Shown here piece after piece: positions 1-11,281 of a stretch of 64,000 bases of DNA. Position numbers and translations under genes: made by a program. Origin of the DNA: Patiria pectinifera (taxonomy: Eukaryota > Echinodermata > Asteroidea > Valvatida > Asterinidae); NCBI GenBank assembly GCA_029964075.1, contig CM057144.1, positions 10,315,281 to 10,379,280 of the forward strand, read 5' to 3'. Below the pieces are notes generated by a model, which was not told where the DNA came from, searched no databases, and saw only the letters and a list, made by a program, of their open reading frames with translations. Positions within the stretch are counted from its first letter, which is position 1. Every line of letters starts with the position of its first letter.

Positions 1-760
1 TCAATGCAGCTTTAATCCACCGCGAATTGCCAAAAATGTTTCTATTGTCGTCGCTTCCACCGTCGAGTTCTAAATTGAAAGCTAGTTTACAAGTGATGCC
101 GGGTACGATCACGTCGTCTACGCCCAACTGAGGAAACTTGACCCTCCCCGCGTTTATCCCGCCGATAAACTACTAGGATTGTGGGTGATAACCACCTCTT
201 TTCTCTCACCTTTGATAAATCTGAGTATTTTTAATAACCTGCTGGGATCGAGCTGTTCTTCCATACGTATTCATTTTATTTGTAGAGAGTTTTAAATTTA
301 ATATTGAGAGAGATTGGGGGTTTGGTCTGGTGCCGGTCTCTACAAGAACCCCCACTTATAATATTAACAACTCAGAGACAGAGAGGAATCTTTAAGACGA
401 GAGATATTGGGGGGTTATGGTCTGGTGCCGGCCCTCCTTTCTACTTTATAGATGTATTTTTTGTTTATAGTTTAGGCAAGAAATGCACAAATTGCCCTTC
501 TAATAATAAGTCCTCGTGGCAAAAAAATTACATACCTCATAGATGGCTAAATTGCGAGGGATCTATAGCATTTTCAGCTTCAGGAACATTGGATCCAAAT
601 ATTTATACGAGGCCAATGTTTTGATTGATCAAGTCAAGTTGGAAGACGAATTCAAGATTTCGACACCAAACTCCAAAAAAAGCCGGCATTGGTGACCGAC
701 GAATTGCCTATCTGGCTAACTATACCGTCTACCACAACTTGATCAAGAAATCGCGATTGC
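1..760. other. non-coding flank, no gene recognised
   Basis: No exon could be supported here. A short direct repeat is visible: the segment near 303-345 and the segment near 399-441 share 'GGTCTGGTGCCGG' and a preceding GAGAGA..TTGGGG block, so this part was locally duplicated. The reading frame at 304-624 only reads through this duplication and has no recognisable domain. If the Gal3ST gene downstream has more 5' exons, they lie outside the window or are not recognisable here. Confidence 0.5.
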
Positions 761-846
761 TACATGAAGGAGTGCAATAAATTCTCTGAAAATTTATCTC
801 CATCAATAATATTAATTGTCAAATTCGTCTTTATTGTTTTTAATAG

Positions 847-1921
847 ATGGCATTCCTGGATGGGCACAGAGAGATCATCAAGCGCTGTGCGTTGCGAACC
901 AAAACAACGCATTGTGTTCGTCAAGACGCACAAAACTGGCAGCTCTACCGTCACCACCATGCTACAGCGCTACGGGTACAAAAACAACCTCAACTTTGCC
1001 CTACCGACCAGAAACCACTTCTTCAACCAGTTTGTCAAGTTTCGAGCCTCACGTGTGTTTCAGTACGATCTCAAGGACGCCAAGGGTAACTTGGTATGGC
1101 CAGCTTTGGGAGGTTTCCACATTCTAGCGAGCCACGCACGATATAATCGATCTGAACAGGATGCCCTGATTCCTAACGCCTTTTACTTCACCATCATCAG
1201 AGAGCCTGCTTCGCAGTTTGAATCCGCCTTCAACTTCTACCAAATGGACAGATGCATGCCTAAGCATGCCATGGAAGACATGTTCCAGATACCCCCGAAA
1301 TGGTTTTCGACCAAGGTAAAGCTCTTTTTCCCTTTCATGCGGAACGGACAGATGTTTGATCTGGGGTTGGACCAGGAAACTCAAGATAATAAAACCGTTG
1401 GTGAAACGTTCGAAGCACTAAGTCATGAAATGGACTTGGTCATGATTACAGAATACTTTGACGAGTCTTTGATTCTTCTCAAGAAGATGCTGTGCTGGGA
1501 TTTTGACGACATCACCTACGTTTCACAACTCGTCAGGAAGTCCTCCGCTCGGAAAAACCTCTCTAGTGACCTAATGGAGAAGATCTACAAGTTGAACCAC
1601 GCTGACGTGAAACTCTACCGGCATTTCAACAGGACCCTGTGGGAGAAAATCCACGCTTACGGGCCCGGCTTCCAGAATGATTTGGAAACATTTCGGCAAA
1701 TAAATGCTGCAGTGAACGAACAATGTCTCACCAATGCGACCATGTCCTTTACCCGGTCACAAAAGATAAGTCAATACGCCCTCCCACAAAATTCTAGTGA
1801 GAAGTGTCGAGATTATATCAGATTGGATGAAAGATGGGTACCCATGCTAAGAGATTACATGGCTAAAAAGAGCAGTGCTTTCATGAATAATGATCTACAG
1901 CGACTTGAACCGTTTGAGTAA
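847..1921 (+). CDS. galactose 3-O-sulfotransferase family, last coding exon
   Basis: Golgi type II membrane sulfotransferases of this family move sulfate from PAPS to the 3-OH of galactose on glycolipids or glycans. The frame runs from a probable acceptor (TTTTTAATAG at 837-846) to TAA at 1919-1921 and gives about 358 residues. Visible motifs are the 5'-phosphosulfate-binding loop 'FVKTHKTGSST' (near residue 24 of the exon) and the 3'-phosphate-binding stretch 'FTIIREPASQFESAF' (near 116). N-glycosylation sequons (for example NRS, NRT, NAT, NSS) fit a luminal protein. The cytoplasmic tail and membrane anchor are not in this exon and should be on an upstream exon outside the window. The frame stays open to 764, so an intronless start at 764 is formally possible, but the pyrimidine-rich acceptor favours splicing. 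No stops or frameshifts are seen, so this looks like a functional host gene. Which Gal3ST paralogue it is cannot be decided. Confidence 0.85.
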
Positions 1922-1950
1922 AAACCAAACAGTAGGATTTAACAACATCA

Positions 1951-1956
1951 AATAAA
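1951..1956 (+). promoter_or_regulatory. polyadenylation signal of the sulfotransferase
   Basis: AATAAA lies 30 bases after the stop codon, inside AAATAAATAAC, with an A-rich tract at 1984-1992. It is the nearest canonical hexamer and would give a very short 3' UTR. Confidence 0.5.
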
Positions 1957-2149
1957 TAACAATACAAATAGATACCTGCATATTAAAAAAAAAGGACGGC
2001 ACTTTGATTGTTGTTTTATTTATAACCTAGGATTTATTTATGTTAATAATACGGGGGTCGGAAGCCATCAGAAAGCTTTTTACATTATATTGGCAAACAG
2101 TCCAGTCCTTTGTAAAACAGCTTATCAAATACGACCGTCGTGTTGGCTA

Positions 2150-3412
2150 TAGTGGGGCTGTTAAGGTCAAATATGTGATACAATTGTGCACTTTGTGACT
2201 AAAGCATGAAACTTCACATGTTCGTTCTTCATGCCATGAAGAAAACTTTCAGATGTGGAGACATTTCATATTTGACCTCTGGTGACCTTTGAGAGGTCTA
2301 TGACCTTTACATACACTGATTATAATAATTGTTCTTGAAAACACCTCTTCCCTATGACCTCAGTCTATGTCAAAGGTCTTCAGGCAATGGAAATAATGAT
2401 CAGATGTCAAAAAAAATCGTACTTGACCTCCGGTGACCTTTCAGAGGTCAATGACCTATATATATACAGTATTTATAGTTATTTATAAGATTTACACTTT
2501 AAACCCAAACTTTTTCAAGAACCAACTCTAAAAGTTAGGTGTTCATGCTATGAAAAACATTTTCATGTAAGGGCATTTTACATTTGACCTCTGGTGACCT
2601 TCAAGAGGTCAATGAACTTTGTATGCCCTATTTATAGATATTTATAAGGTTACTATTCAAAACCCCACTTTTTGTGACCCAAGTCTAAAAGTTGGCTCTT
2701 CGTAATATGAACAGAATTTTCAGATGCGTGAACTTTTATATTTGACCCCTGGTGACCCTTAAAAGGTCAATAAACTTGCATACCCTATTTGCCGCTATTT
2801 ATTATATTTAAAATTCCAAATGCCACTTTTTCATGACCCAAGTCTAAATAGTTCAAAATAAGTGTATTTTAAGTATTATTCTGCAGCATGTCATGAATTC
2901 AGACCCCAAGGACAATGTTATTATGACCTCTGATCTCCATTTCCCTTTTTGAAGGGTAGACAGGGGCGCACAACAGAATACAAGATACATTGGACAGGAA
3001 TCACACTCTTACATTGGCCAGTGGGCCTGGTAAAAAGGTTAAAAATGTGGTGACCCATGTCCGTCCCATGTAATGAGTACACAAGAGTGACTATTGTTAG
3101 ACATTTGTACATATTACATTGTAAAGAAAGTCCAACAATCTTCTATCGCAGGCGCAATGTTTTCACATCTGATCTTTATTTTCATGGCCTGAAGACCTAT
3201 GACATTGACTTGGGTCGTAGGAAAGTGGTGTTTTCAAGAACAATTGTTATAAATAGTGTATGTAAAGGTCATTGACTTCTGAAAGGTTACCAGAGGTCAA
3301 ATATGAAATGTCTTCACATCTGAAAATTTTCTTCATGGGATGAAGAACCAACATGCGAAGTTTCATGCTTTAGTCACAAAGTGCACAATCGTATCACTCA
3401 ACAGTACCAGTA
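2150..3412. repeat. fold-back element with ~155-bp internal tandem units
   Basis: Two long arms face each other. The left arm (about 2155-2430) reads 'GTGCACTTTGTGACTAAAGC' near 2187. The right arm (about 3145-3412) carries its reverse complement near 3366-3385, with further matching blocks such as 'GGTCTTCAGGC' against 'GCCTGAAGACC'. Between and within the arms a unit beginning TTGACCTCTGGTGACC recurs near 2274, 2433, 2583 and 2742, a period of about 150-160 bp, then appears inverted near 3290. No transposase frame is present. This is most simply a non-autonomous fold-back or MITE-like element, or a satellite with an inversion. Ends and target duplication were not resolved. Confidence 0.7.
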
Positions 3413-3605
3413 CTACAGTTGTGTGTATTTGCAATGTCAGCAAATAATATTGCATCAGGCCCCCCGTTTTTATCATGTCTCAAAAGAATAGATTCAAATG
3501 TGGGAAAGAAGCTTAACTCTTTCTTTTTTTTATCTGATGACTGTTTCATTGTCGTGAAGGTCTTTAATTACGTCTATACAAGAACATTTATGTAAAACTA
3601 TTGCA

Positions 3606-4076
3606 GTGTCGAATGGGTTCTGTAGGAGTTTAATATCTATACACTTCTCTGTTGGTATTTGGAAGATTTTTTTTTTATTTCAAATTCGGTATATTCTAAA
3701 ATTAGGTGACAGTTGGTTTGAAATAAAAAAAACATTCAGTATTCTAATATCGGAGACCAAAAAAATGGTTGTTTCACTTTGGGAAATTTTAACAGCTGGA
3801 TATTTTAATATTTCCAGCGCCACGGAGATCGATTGGTATAAGCATATAGACGGTAGACCCGCTGAAACATCTGGTGATGCTGTGAGACCCGCTGAGTTTG
3901 ACCCGGATGCGCAAATAAGAACAGATAGATATTTTATCGAGCGATTGTTACACGAGATACCCTACGCCTATTTAATTGGAGGCGAAAATGTTTTCAATAG
4001 AGTTATAAACAATCTTATAGTAGCGTACAAAGAAGATAGACTAGACTTTGCATTAAAATCGCTCTATGTTTATTAG
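3606..4076 (+). CDS. orphan open reading frame, function unknown
   Basis: A 156-codon frame in AT-rich DNA with no recognised family. Its second half (from about residue 55, ATG at 3765) is less repetitive and protein-like, with 'EIDWYKHIDGRPAETSG', an 'RTDRYFIERLLHEIPYAYL' stretch and a tail rich in I, L and V. The first third is low-complexity hydrophobic sequence and may be intron. It could be one exon of a decayed gene or a chance frame. There is no supporting neighbour, as the next recognisable sequence (an SLC22-like fragment) is on the other strand. Confidence 0.2.
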   Translation: MSNGFCRSLISIHFSVGIWKIFFLFQIRYILKLGDSWFEIKKTFSILISETKKMVVSLWEILTAGYFNISSATEIDWYKHIDGRPAETSGDAVRPAEFDPDAQIRTDRYFIERLLHEIPYAYLIGGENVFNRVINNLIVAYKEDRLDFALKSLYVY

Positions 4077-4159
4077 ATTACATTTTGTTAATTGACGCTC
4101 ATTTTTACTAGACGCTCGCCGCGTTTCAAGACTTTGCCGCTCGTTTAAATATTTTGGTC

Positions 4160-4880
4160 TAAAACCCGACACCAAGATTGTAAGAATCCCGAAGATATAG
4201 GTAGCTGGTGGCCAGTAGTTCTGAATGCGGGTCATGTATGGGGCTAAAGTGGTTCCCAGACCAAATCCCATACCGTTCAATCAAGAACCGACAGGTCACA
4301 GATTTATTGGCTTCTTCACGATTAGAGCAGTAACAAGTAACAAGTAGTTCAACCCACGGCGGTTTCACGAAACTTACAACCGCGAATTTTGCAATGCAAT
4401 GGGCGTGATCTAATATGCAAATTAGACGCATGCGCATCAGTGTCACAAAACTGCAGGTATTTCATGGAAACTCAGTGGTAAAGCTGTGATACACGTGTGG
4501 CATGGAAACAGTATAACCAACCAACCAACCTACCAACCAACCAACATAAGCAGCTCAAGCCCAAGGCGTGTTTCACAACACACCGCCAGCGGGGAAATAG
4601 ACATTGTGGCCTTATTGTCTTTTTATATGGGGGGAAGTTGGCAAAAACGCATGAAGTATAAATTTTGAATCTTTCCATAAAAACATTAAACATTTTTTTT
4701 TTTTAAACACCTGTATTAAATGGTCAAAAAGCGCCATCTATAGTCCTACACTGCCCATGCGTGGAGCCCATACCAGATTTAATTGGGTCGGCAGAAGCTC
4801 AGTGATGAACAGATCTGAAACACTGAGGGCACCCGCTATGCCGAATTTTCCTACCATGGCCAGCACCGTCTGAGCTACTG
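4160..4880 (-). pseudogene. SLC22-like organic ion transporter, two decayed pieces
   Basis: SLC22 proteins are 12-helix plasma-membrane carriers of the major facilitator superfamily. The piece at 4880-4727 translates to 'AMVGKFGIAGALSVSDLF' followed by ITELLPTQLNLV, matching the conserved helix with GKFGIA..S....ELYPT. The piece at 4282-4160 gives 'NGMGFGLGTTLAPYM' and then 'TYIFGILTILVSGF', matching the next segment (NMGMG...APY...IFG.L....G) but shorter than usual between GMG and APY. Normally these segments nearly abut; here about 440 bp separates them, with a CCAACCAA tract at 4515-4543 and no clean acceptor before the second piece. A donor-like CTG|GTATGG ends the first piece. I read this as a pseudogene fragment; two exons of a live gene with divergent sequence is the alternative. 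Confidence 0.45.
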
Positions 4881-4910
4881 ATCCTTGCTCTGTGACAATA
4901 AAAATGTGAG

Positions 4911-4976
4911 GGTCTTACAGCCTCGTTATAAACTGTACTTCTACAGTTTACAACGAGGCTGTATTACTGTAAGACC
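4911..4976. repeat. 66-bp hairpin inverted repeat
   Basis: The outer arms GGTCTTACAG (4911-4920) and CTGTAAGACC (4967-4976) are exact complements. The inner arms CCTCGTT and AACGAGG and a central AAACTGTA/TACAGTTT pair almost completely, leaving a short loop near 4938. A minimal palindromic MITE or its remnant. Confidence 0.7.
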
Positions 4977-5359
4977 AAAATATGTACTGTCCCTGAGCAC
5001 CCATACTACCACTCTCACAACAGGTGTTCCACATTACATCCCAAGGTCTTCACGTCACTCTTTTCCAAGCAAAAGAAGTGAAGCAGCTCTTGGTGCATTC
5101 ACAACAGTTTCCATTTTATTTACTTTTTACTCTCAATTTTGATTTGAGCTCTTCAGTTTTTAGCCAACGAGTGTTTTTATTAGAAATTGAGATATTTGTG
5201 AATCTTTATGTTATGTATATATTTTTGAACTGAGCACTTGCTGCATTGTTTGTTGGTGTTCATAAATAAAGAGGTAAAAACGAAATATTTTTTTTCGGAA
5301 GTCATTTATTAATGTCTGTGCTAACTAACTGTTGGATAAAAAATATTCATGTTTTGGTT

Positions 5360-5795
5360 GAATCCAGTCCCAACAACTGAGCATTTGCAATGGATTTATG
5401 CCCAACAATTTATAAAAATGTACGAGAATTTACCAACAAGTGGTCGTAAACTGGATACACAGTTGCCCAATTGCTGTACAGCTGGATCCCAACTACCAAG
5501 CAGTCGTTCTGAATTCCCCAATAAATTAGCAAAACATGATTAGTCAACAATTGGGTAACTGTTACTGCCCGAAAAATATGAAACCTATAATTACCGATCC
5601 TTTGGCACACTAGGCTAACCAAGAGTTGGGCAGTAGTACATAACCAACTTTTGAGTAAGTTGTTTGCTTAATTATTGAGTAAAGACATTGCCCAACAACC
5701 GTCGGGTAATAATTGCCCAATAGATGTTCATGTTGACTATTGAACCAACGTTGGGCATTAGGTTGGGCATTTTTTTTGCCCAACGTTCTAACAGT
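5360..5795. repeat. cluster of GCCCAAC/GTTGGGC motifs (MITE-like)
   Basis: The heptamer GCCCAAC or its reverse complement occurs repeatedly in both directions (for example near 5399, 5693, 5751, 5762 and 5777), mixed with TTGGGTAA/TTACCCAA variants. Dense inverted motifs of this kind suggest subterminal repeats of a short DNA transposon. No ends or target duplication were resolved and there is no coding frame. Confidence 0.35.
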
Positions 5796-5799
5796 GTAG

Positions 5800-8425
5800 A
5801 ATACGTACATAATTTAATCAGATTTGTAAGATTATTGACCTTTGTTAATAATCAAGTGTCTTTTCTTTACTTTCATCTCGATAGTTAGAAAATATCAGAT
5901 GACCATTTTATTTGGTTAAAGACCTGTTGACGTTATGCCTTGTCAACTACCAAGACGTTTTAATTCAAGTTATTATTGTCGTGAGCTTTATTCATAATAT
6001 TAAAGTTAACCTTTATCTGTCATTTTCTTTGATCTTCTTTTTCCTCGTATACTCATTGCAACTTAATACATTATAAATCTACACCTTAAGAGCTCCTACC
6101 CCCGGGTGATGCTGATTAAAATAGCTTTTGTGAGTGGACGGTGGGGCGGCGGCAGTGAAAATTTGATTCTGCCAAGTAGAAAATGGCTGCTGTCTTGATG
6201 CTGGCACAACTATTACTGAAGCTTCACATGTCTCCCTGTACGTCTTGGTTGTACAGGCCTCAGTGGATTTTCCATTGTACTTATGATTTGCATTTTCATG
6301 GTTCACGTACTAAATGGGATTCAGCTTTCTGCTTTGTTCCCCGTGATTCTTATGTAAGTGCCAGGTACAGCTCACAACTCCTGTTCGGTTGTGATTCACT
6401 CAATTGAATGACCAATTATCAATAAATTTCATTAAGTGTTACTTAATTTATTTTTTATTTTAATTCAGGAACCATCCTCATTGCGAGGAAATACCGTGTA
6501 AAAATGCACTATATGCTCACGTAACACACCACTGTTGAATGTGTTCCACATGTCGTTAAATTTCCTGTCTTTTTTTTTTAATCCCTCGAACGTGAGATTC
6601 AATTTTTTTTTTGTCTTTTTCTTCGATTGCGATGGGCGACTGATCCTCACCGCGGCACTTTGGATTGATTTTGGACCAGTTGGCCGGCCCTAAAATCAAC
6701 TAACGAGCAATATGCGATAAATAATTCCACAGTTATAGAACGGAGAACGGTAAATAATTTGCATAAAATGACATTAAAATGTAACGGTATAAGGGAGAGT
6801 TTACTACGCTATCCAAAATTGGCAGAGCAAGATAAGTACAAGACATAAAAAATAAAAAAAATCACAAGGGGGAGGATGCCAGAACATATTTACTTGCGGT
6901 ACAGTTTCAAAATCTCAGATATTGTCAGATGACTAGTCCTAAGCATGACACTTTGACACAAACATAATGGAAGTATTCAAAATCGTAGAAATATTACACG
7001 GCCTACATGAAATGTTTTGGTTATGCACTTATGCTGACAGTTTGGCATGGTGCCGCTAAAATGTACCCGAGTGCGAATGCCGATTTATGAGCCACAGGGC
7101 ATGTGGTGTTAAACCTCTTACCTTTAGGTCCTTCACCGTAGAAGTAAGCATATCCCGCATCAATTTCTATAGAAATAATATATATTATCACACAATAATT
7201 ACATCGGGATGAAATGTAGTTTTTTCTAAGTAATCAGGCAAATATGCAATAATTTGCTTATTCTGCTCATGCTAATCACAAACACTAACAATAATTGTCA
7301 TCGACGGCTGATTTTGATCGATGTAAGTTTTGAATTATACATGATTGTTAGCTTGAAGCTATGTGATTGAAAGTCCGACGGTGTGGAAGCTATGGTTGAA
7401 AGTCCGACAGTATGGCTGGTCATATACCTACCAACAAGATTGGTCGCCAGCAACAAACTGGCCACTTACACAACAAGTGGCATTCTCGCTAACTGGGTTA
7501 ATCTACATAGAATGACAGAAAAGAATGAGTGTATTCCACTACTATTGACCTATCGCCGTTTGCGAGTTAGCCACGCCCCTTTTAGACAACCCTATGGAGT
7601 TTTTGTAATTTTGTTTGTCTCAGATTTTGCGCGTTCTGCGTCCATTTGTTGATCATGTAATTGGACAATATCACTGCTAGAAATAAACAGAGCAGGCAAT
7701 ACGCTTGCGAATGGTAACACACAAAGTTATACACAATAATCAATTCTCTTAAAACTTCACGGTGAACTTGGGTCATTTTTTGTTGTTCAGAAGAAATTTA
7801 CTGAAATTTTTGGGAAAACGCACTTAAGATATCGTCATTTTTTTTCACTTTTGGAGGTAATTTTTTAACCACAAAAATGCACAGTATCGGAATCTTAGAT
7901 AACCTGGCTATTTAAAAAAACAGAAAAATTCCAAAATCGATTTTGACATGATTTTCCACACATTGGCAACTTCAGACGCCTATATCTCAAAACAATGTTC
8001 TGGGGGACATTCCTCATTTTAGCCTCAGCAGATCACAATAATTATTGTTGTCAGGAGTATGCCTTTTGTGGCGGAAGGTTTGAGATTAAATGTATGGCTT
8101 TTACGTCAAAACATTACCTTCTTTCTCAATATCAAGAGGAACTGCAAAATGTAATTGTAATCTCCAATTTGCCACAAGTACCATCACTAGTCCCGTTTAT
8201 TGTTGTGCAGTCTGTGCTTCTTTGATTAAGAGAAACTCACCTGCCTATAGGTCAAAATGAATATCAGATCTTAGCTAGCAGCTGCTGTTGATATAAGCGA
8301 TACTCACCTCAGAATGGTCGGACGTCGAGCTACGCTAGAATACTACTCTGCCATCTGCATCTGATAGTGATTGGCTTGCCACTTAGCTCAAAATATCTCA
8401 CAAACATTTGCACTTTATCACCCTG
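5800..8425. other. no gene recognised
   Basis: AT-rich sequence with short spurious frames only. I see no domain, splice-bounded exon or RNA gene. Homopolymer A and T runs near 6570-6615 and 7840-7920 are the only notable features. Confidence 0.5.
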
Positions 8426-8427
8426 TC

Positions 8428-8698
8428 CAGGCGCGGATCCAGGGGGAGTGTTTTGGGGGTCAACCCCCCCCCCCCCAACTCTCTCCCAAAAAAAATTGAT
8501 CATACAAATTCCTAAAAAATAATGCGAATTTCCCCCTGCTGTGACACCTCCCCAAAAAAATTATACTGGTATAATGGCCGCCTGTTCAAAACACGGTACA
8601 CCATTCTGTAATCTAGTGTTAATAATCGTCAAATTTGAACAGCGCCCCTATTGAAATATGGTACCAGCCCCCTGCGTACATTCCTGGATCCGCCCCTG
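8428..8698. mobile_element. hAT-like MITE with CAGG..GGATCC termini
   Basis: The left end CAGGCGCGGATCCAGG (8428) mirrors the right end CCTGGATCCGCCCCTG (8698) with one mismatch. CTGTC occurs immediately outside both ends (8423-8427 and 8699-8703), which may be part of a target duplication. There is a C(14) tract near 8467 and no coding frame. CAGGGGCGGATCCAG-type termini are typical of short hAT-like elements, but the superfamily call rests on the termini alone because an 8-bp duplication is not complete. Confidence 0.7.
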
Positions 8699-9570
8699 CT
8701 GTCATATAAACACTCTTAAACGAATGCGTGCCTGCCATGAGCTGCTCCAATGGAACACAACAATGCTAGGATCTCATATAGTGCAACACTTTTTCCTAAT
8801 TAAAATGGCACCCGTATTTCAAAAGATTCTTACACCTCTAAATATCATAGAACTGTGCATGACTTGTCCCAGGTTTTTGACAAAACTAAATGGCCGTAAT
8901 TTTTTACGATTATTGACTCAATGGAAGTTGAAATACAATGAGAATCGGATACCACAAGGCCAGAAGGGAGTATTATGGCTTGAATTGCGATAAATTATAA
9001 CGCTTTTAACGCTATGCTTCATTTGAATATTAGCTTTATTTTACAGGATTGAAATAAGTTGTATTTGGATGTGGTATAAATGGGCTGTAAATGTTATACC
9101 AAAAAAGGTTATTTAATTACTCAAAGAAAAACATGTAGCAATAAAGGAGCTATATTGGTAGATGCATCTTTTGCTGTTTCCTCCACTACATTTGCAATTA
9201 GCCGTCAGCAACGGACCCATGAAGTGAGCAGACAACATGACAAAAAGATGAGAAAAATGTCTTTTTCAGATGTGTTCACGTATTAAAACCAGAAGAATTA
9301 GTGTCAGGGTATCAGCCCTAAAGGGCAGCCGATACAATAACTGTAGCAACAGCTAGTCTGAACCTTGTTTGCACCGTATTGCTTCAGACAATGTTATTGT
9401 CTGCAATTCTTATATAAACCCGATGGGCATCTGGAACATTCGATCCTGCCAATTAACAAGTGGTTTCACACTTTCCGCTGAAATGACTATTTACACCTGC
9501 TTAAACGTGGAGTTCACACACGAAAATAAACAAACTTGAACTGGATGTCATCTGTACATGTAGTAGATAC

Positions 9571-9988
9571 TATGAAGCCCGGGAAGGGACAGGGTGGAAT
9601 TTTTTTATTACTAATTCGTGCGAACGAATTACTAATTCGTGCGAACGAATTAGCAAACTCCAGTAATTCGTTCGCACGAATTACTAATTCGTTCCCACGA
9701 ATTACTAATTCGTTCCCACGAATTACGAATAGGAATTCGTGCGAACGAATTACTAATTCGTTCGAACGAATTGCTAATTCGTTCCCACGAATTAGTAATT
9801 CGTGGGAACGAATTAGTAATTCGTGCGAACGAATTAGGAATTCGTGCGAACGAAATAGCAATTCGTGGGAACGAAATAGTAATTCGTGCGAACGAATTAG
9901 CAATTCGTGCGAACGAATTAGTAATTCGTGCGAACGAATTAGCAAAATGCCAAAAAAATTTCCACCCTGTCCCTTCCCGGGCTTCATA
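9571..9988. mobile_element. TIR element filled with a 15-unit palindrome array
   Basis: The terminal inverted repeats are about 29 bp: 'TATGAAGCCCGGGAAGGGAC' and onward at 9571-9599, and its complement ending at 9988. Inside lie about 15 near-palindromic units of the form AATTCGTGCGAACGAATT, mostly at 20-21 bp spacing. The unit core comes in two orientations: GTGCGAAC/GTGGGAAC mainly right of about 9790, and the reverse complement GTTCGCAC/GTTCCCAC mainly left of it, so the array is itself roughly an inverted repeat. Because the spacing is close to 21 bp (seven codons), every frame on both strands is open here; these frames are not genes. Confidence 0.8.
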
Positions 9989-10570
9989 AGATACCATTAA
10001 TTCTTTGATTATTCACTTGACATGCACTGCGCGTTTTGTTTTACAAGTGCCAGACCAAGCGGCCTGTACGCCAGTGCCCGCCCTCTCTGCATTGTGTCTA
10101 GTGCACACCACCGTGTATGGTGCACTGAGTACTGAGTATTCATCGTGGAGTATACTACTGAGTATTCATGGTTCTGCATATTATCTCTGGCTTTGTGTTG
10201 GGGATTGCAGCTAAGTTTTTCGAAACTAAATATTCCTTCTGGATGATATAGGGATTATCATTTTTGGTTTTGAAATTGTTGTTTCTCCGCTCTCCCCATT
10301 GGCATTATTCACTAGTCGGCCATATTTATTTAAACTTGCGAAGAGAAATGAAGGCTATGACATTGAGTTAATTACACATTATACCAGTCTGCTCTAAATA
10401 ATGATTTTAAATTGGTGAGTACACATCCCTTAATGTTTTAAGCCACAAAACATGAAACTGCATGATGCTAGAAAGTATAAATAGTGGTGGCACCATTCCA
10501 TTCAACAGTTCACAATTAATCAAATACATCATGGAACCCGACCAAAATGGCTTCCTCGTGGATAAGGTCC

Positions 10571-11281
10571 AGTCTAAGGGCTAGACCACTGATCTCTATT
10601 ATACTGACTGGATAACACTTCACCTATGCGTGTTCAAAAATATCTATTTTTTTCGCGACTTTGAACATAATTTTACGTGGCCAAAGGGAGTGTCAAAATG
10701 GCGTCCAGTGACTTCATCCCCACGGCCCGAAGCGCTATCCAGTCAGTATAATAGAGATCAGTGGGCTAGTCGTTGTTATGGTTTGATACGCGATACCCGC
10801 CGTCGCGATAACCCCGCCCAGAGGGAGTTATCAAGGCCAAGCACCATCACCCACGAAACGAATCAATCAGGAACAACGAACAACTTCTAGGAAAATTCGT
10901 ATCGGTTGTGTAATGCGTGCGCACATGTTTGGCCTTATATATACAACGGGCATTCAAAACATTTCATTGAAGTTCCGAACTGAACTCTTTCATTTCTTCC
11001 TGTAGTAGGGGGGCCTATAAAAGATGCAGCAAAACTTTGTGCAACTGGTGTGTAGTGTGCGTGGGACAAAAATGGACCGTAATTTCCTGCAGAAGTAGCG
11101 CATCCGCACTAGTTTCCTCCATTTTTATTGGGGGGGGGGAGAGACTTTATGAATTTCCCTTGACTTTGTTCCCGACGGGCACGTGTGGGATATTGGTTGG
11201 TCGTAATAGCGCCCTCTCGCGGCGGGGTTATCCCGGCGGCGCATCGCGCGTCAAACCTTAACAACGTCTAGCCCCTAGACT
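10571..11281. mobile_element. TIR element with a second MITE in its left TIR
   Basis: The outer ends AGTCTAAGGGCTAGAC (10571-10586) and GTCTAGCCCCTAGACT (11266-11281) are complements with one mismatch. The long inner TIR, with GTTGTTATGGTTTGA.. near 10772 and its complement near 11250, ends in a GATAACCCCGCC/GGCGGGGTTATC pair. The left TIR is interrupted between about 10587 and 10763 by a smaller element. No coding frame. The superfamily is unassigned. Confidence 0.65.
10586..10763. mobile_element. small palindromic MITE nested in a MITE
   Basis: The arms 'CCACTGATCTCTATTATACT' (from 10586) and its complement (ending near 10764) pair over about 35 bp, continuing as GACTGGATA/TATCCAGTC. GGCTAG occurs just left (10579-10584) and just right (10764-10769) of the element, consistent with a short target duplication made inside the TIR of the surrounding element. 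Confidence 0.6.

Noticed and set aside
764..846. Start of the sulfotransferase at 764
   Set aside because: The 83 bases before 847 are AT-rich and end in a polypyrimidine-AG acceptor, so intron sequence is more likely than coding.
9571..9988. CRISPR-like regular palindromic repeats
   Set aside because: The repeats abut with only 2-3 bp between them and no unique spacers, and the genome is metazoan.
9514..10000. Overlapping proteins with repeats such as RANELVI or SHELLIR
   Set aside because: The palindrome array has near 21-bp spacing and no stops, so every frame is open on both strands; composition is dictated by DNA symmetry.
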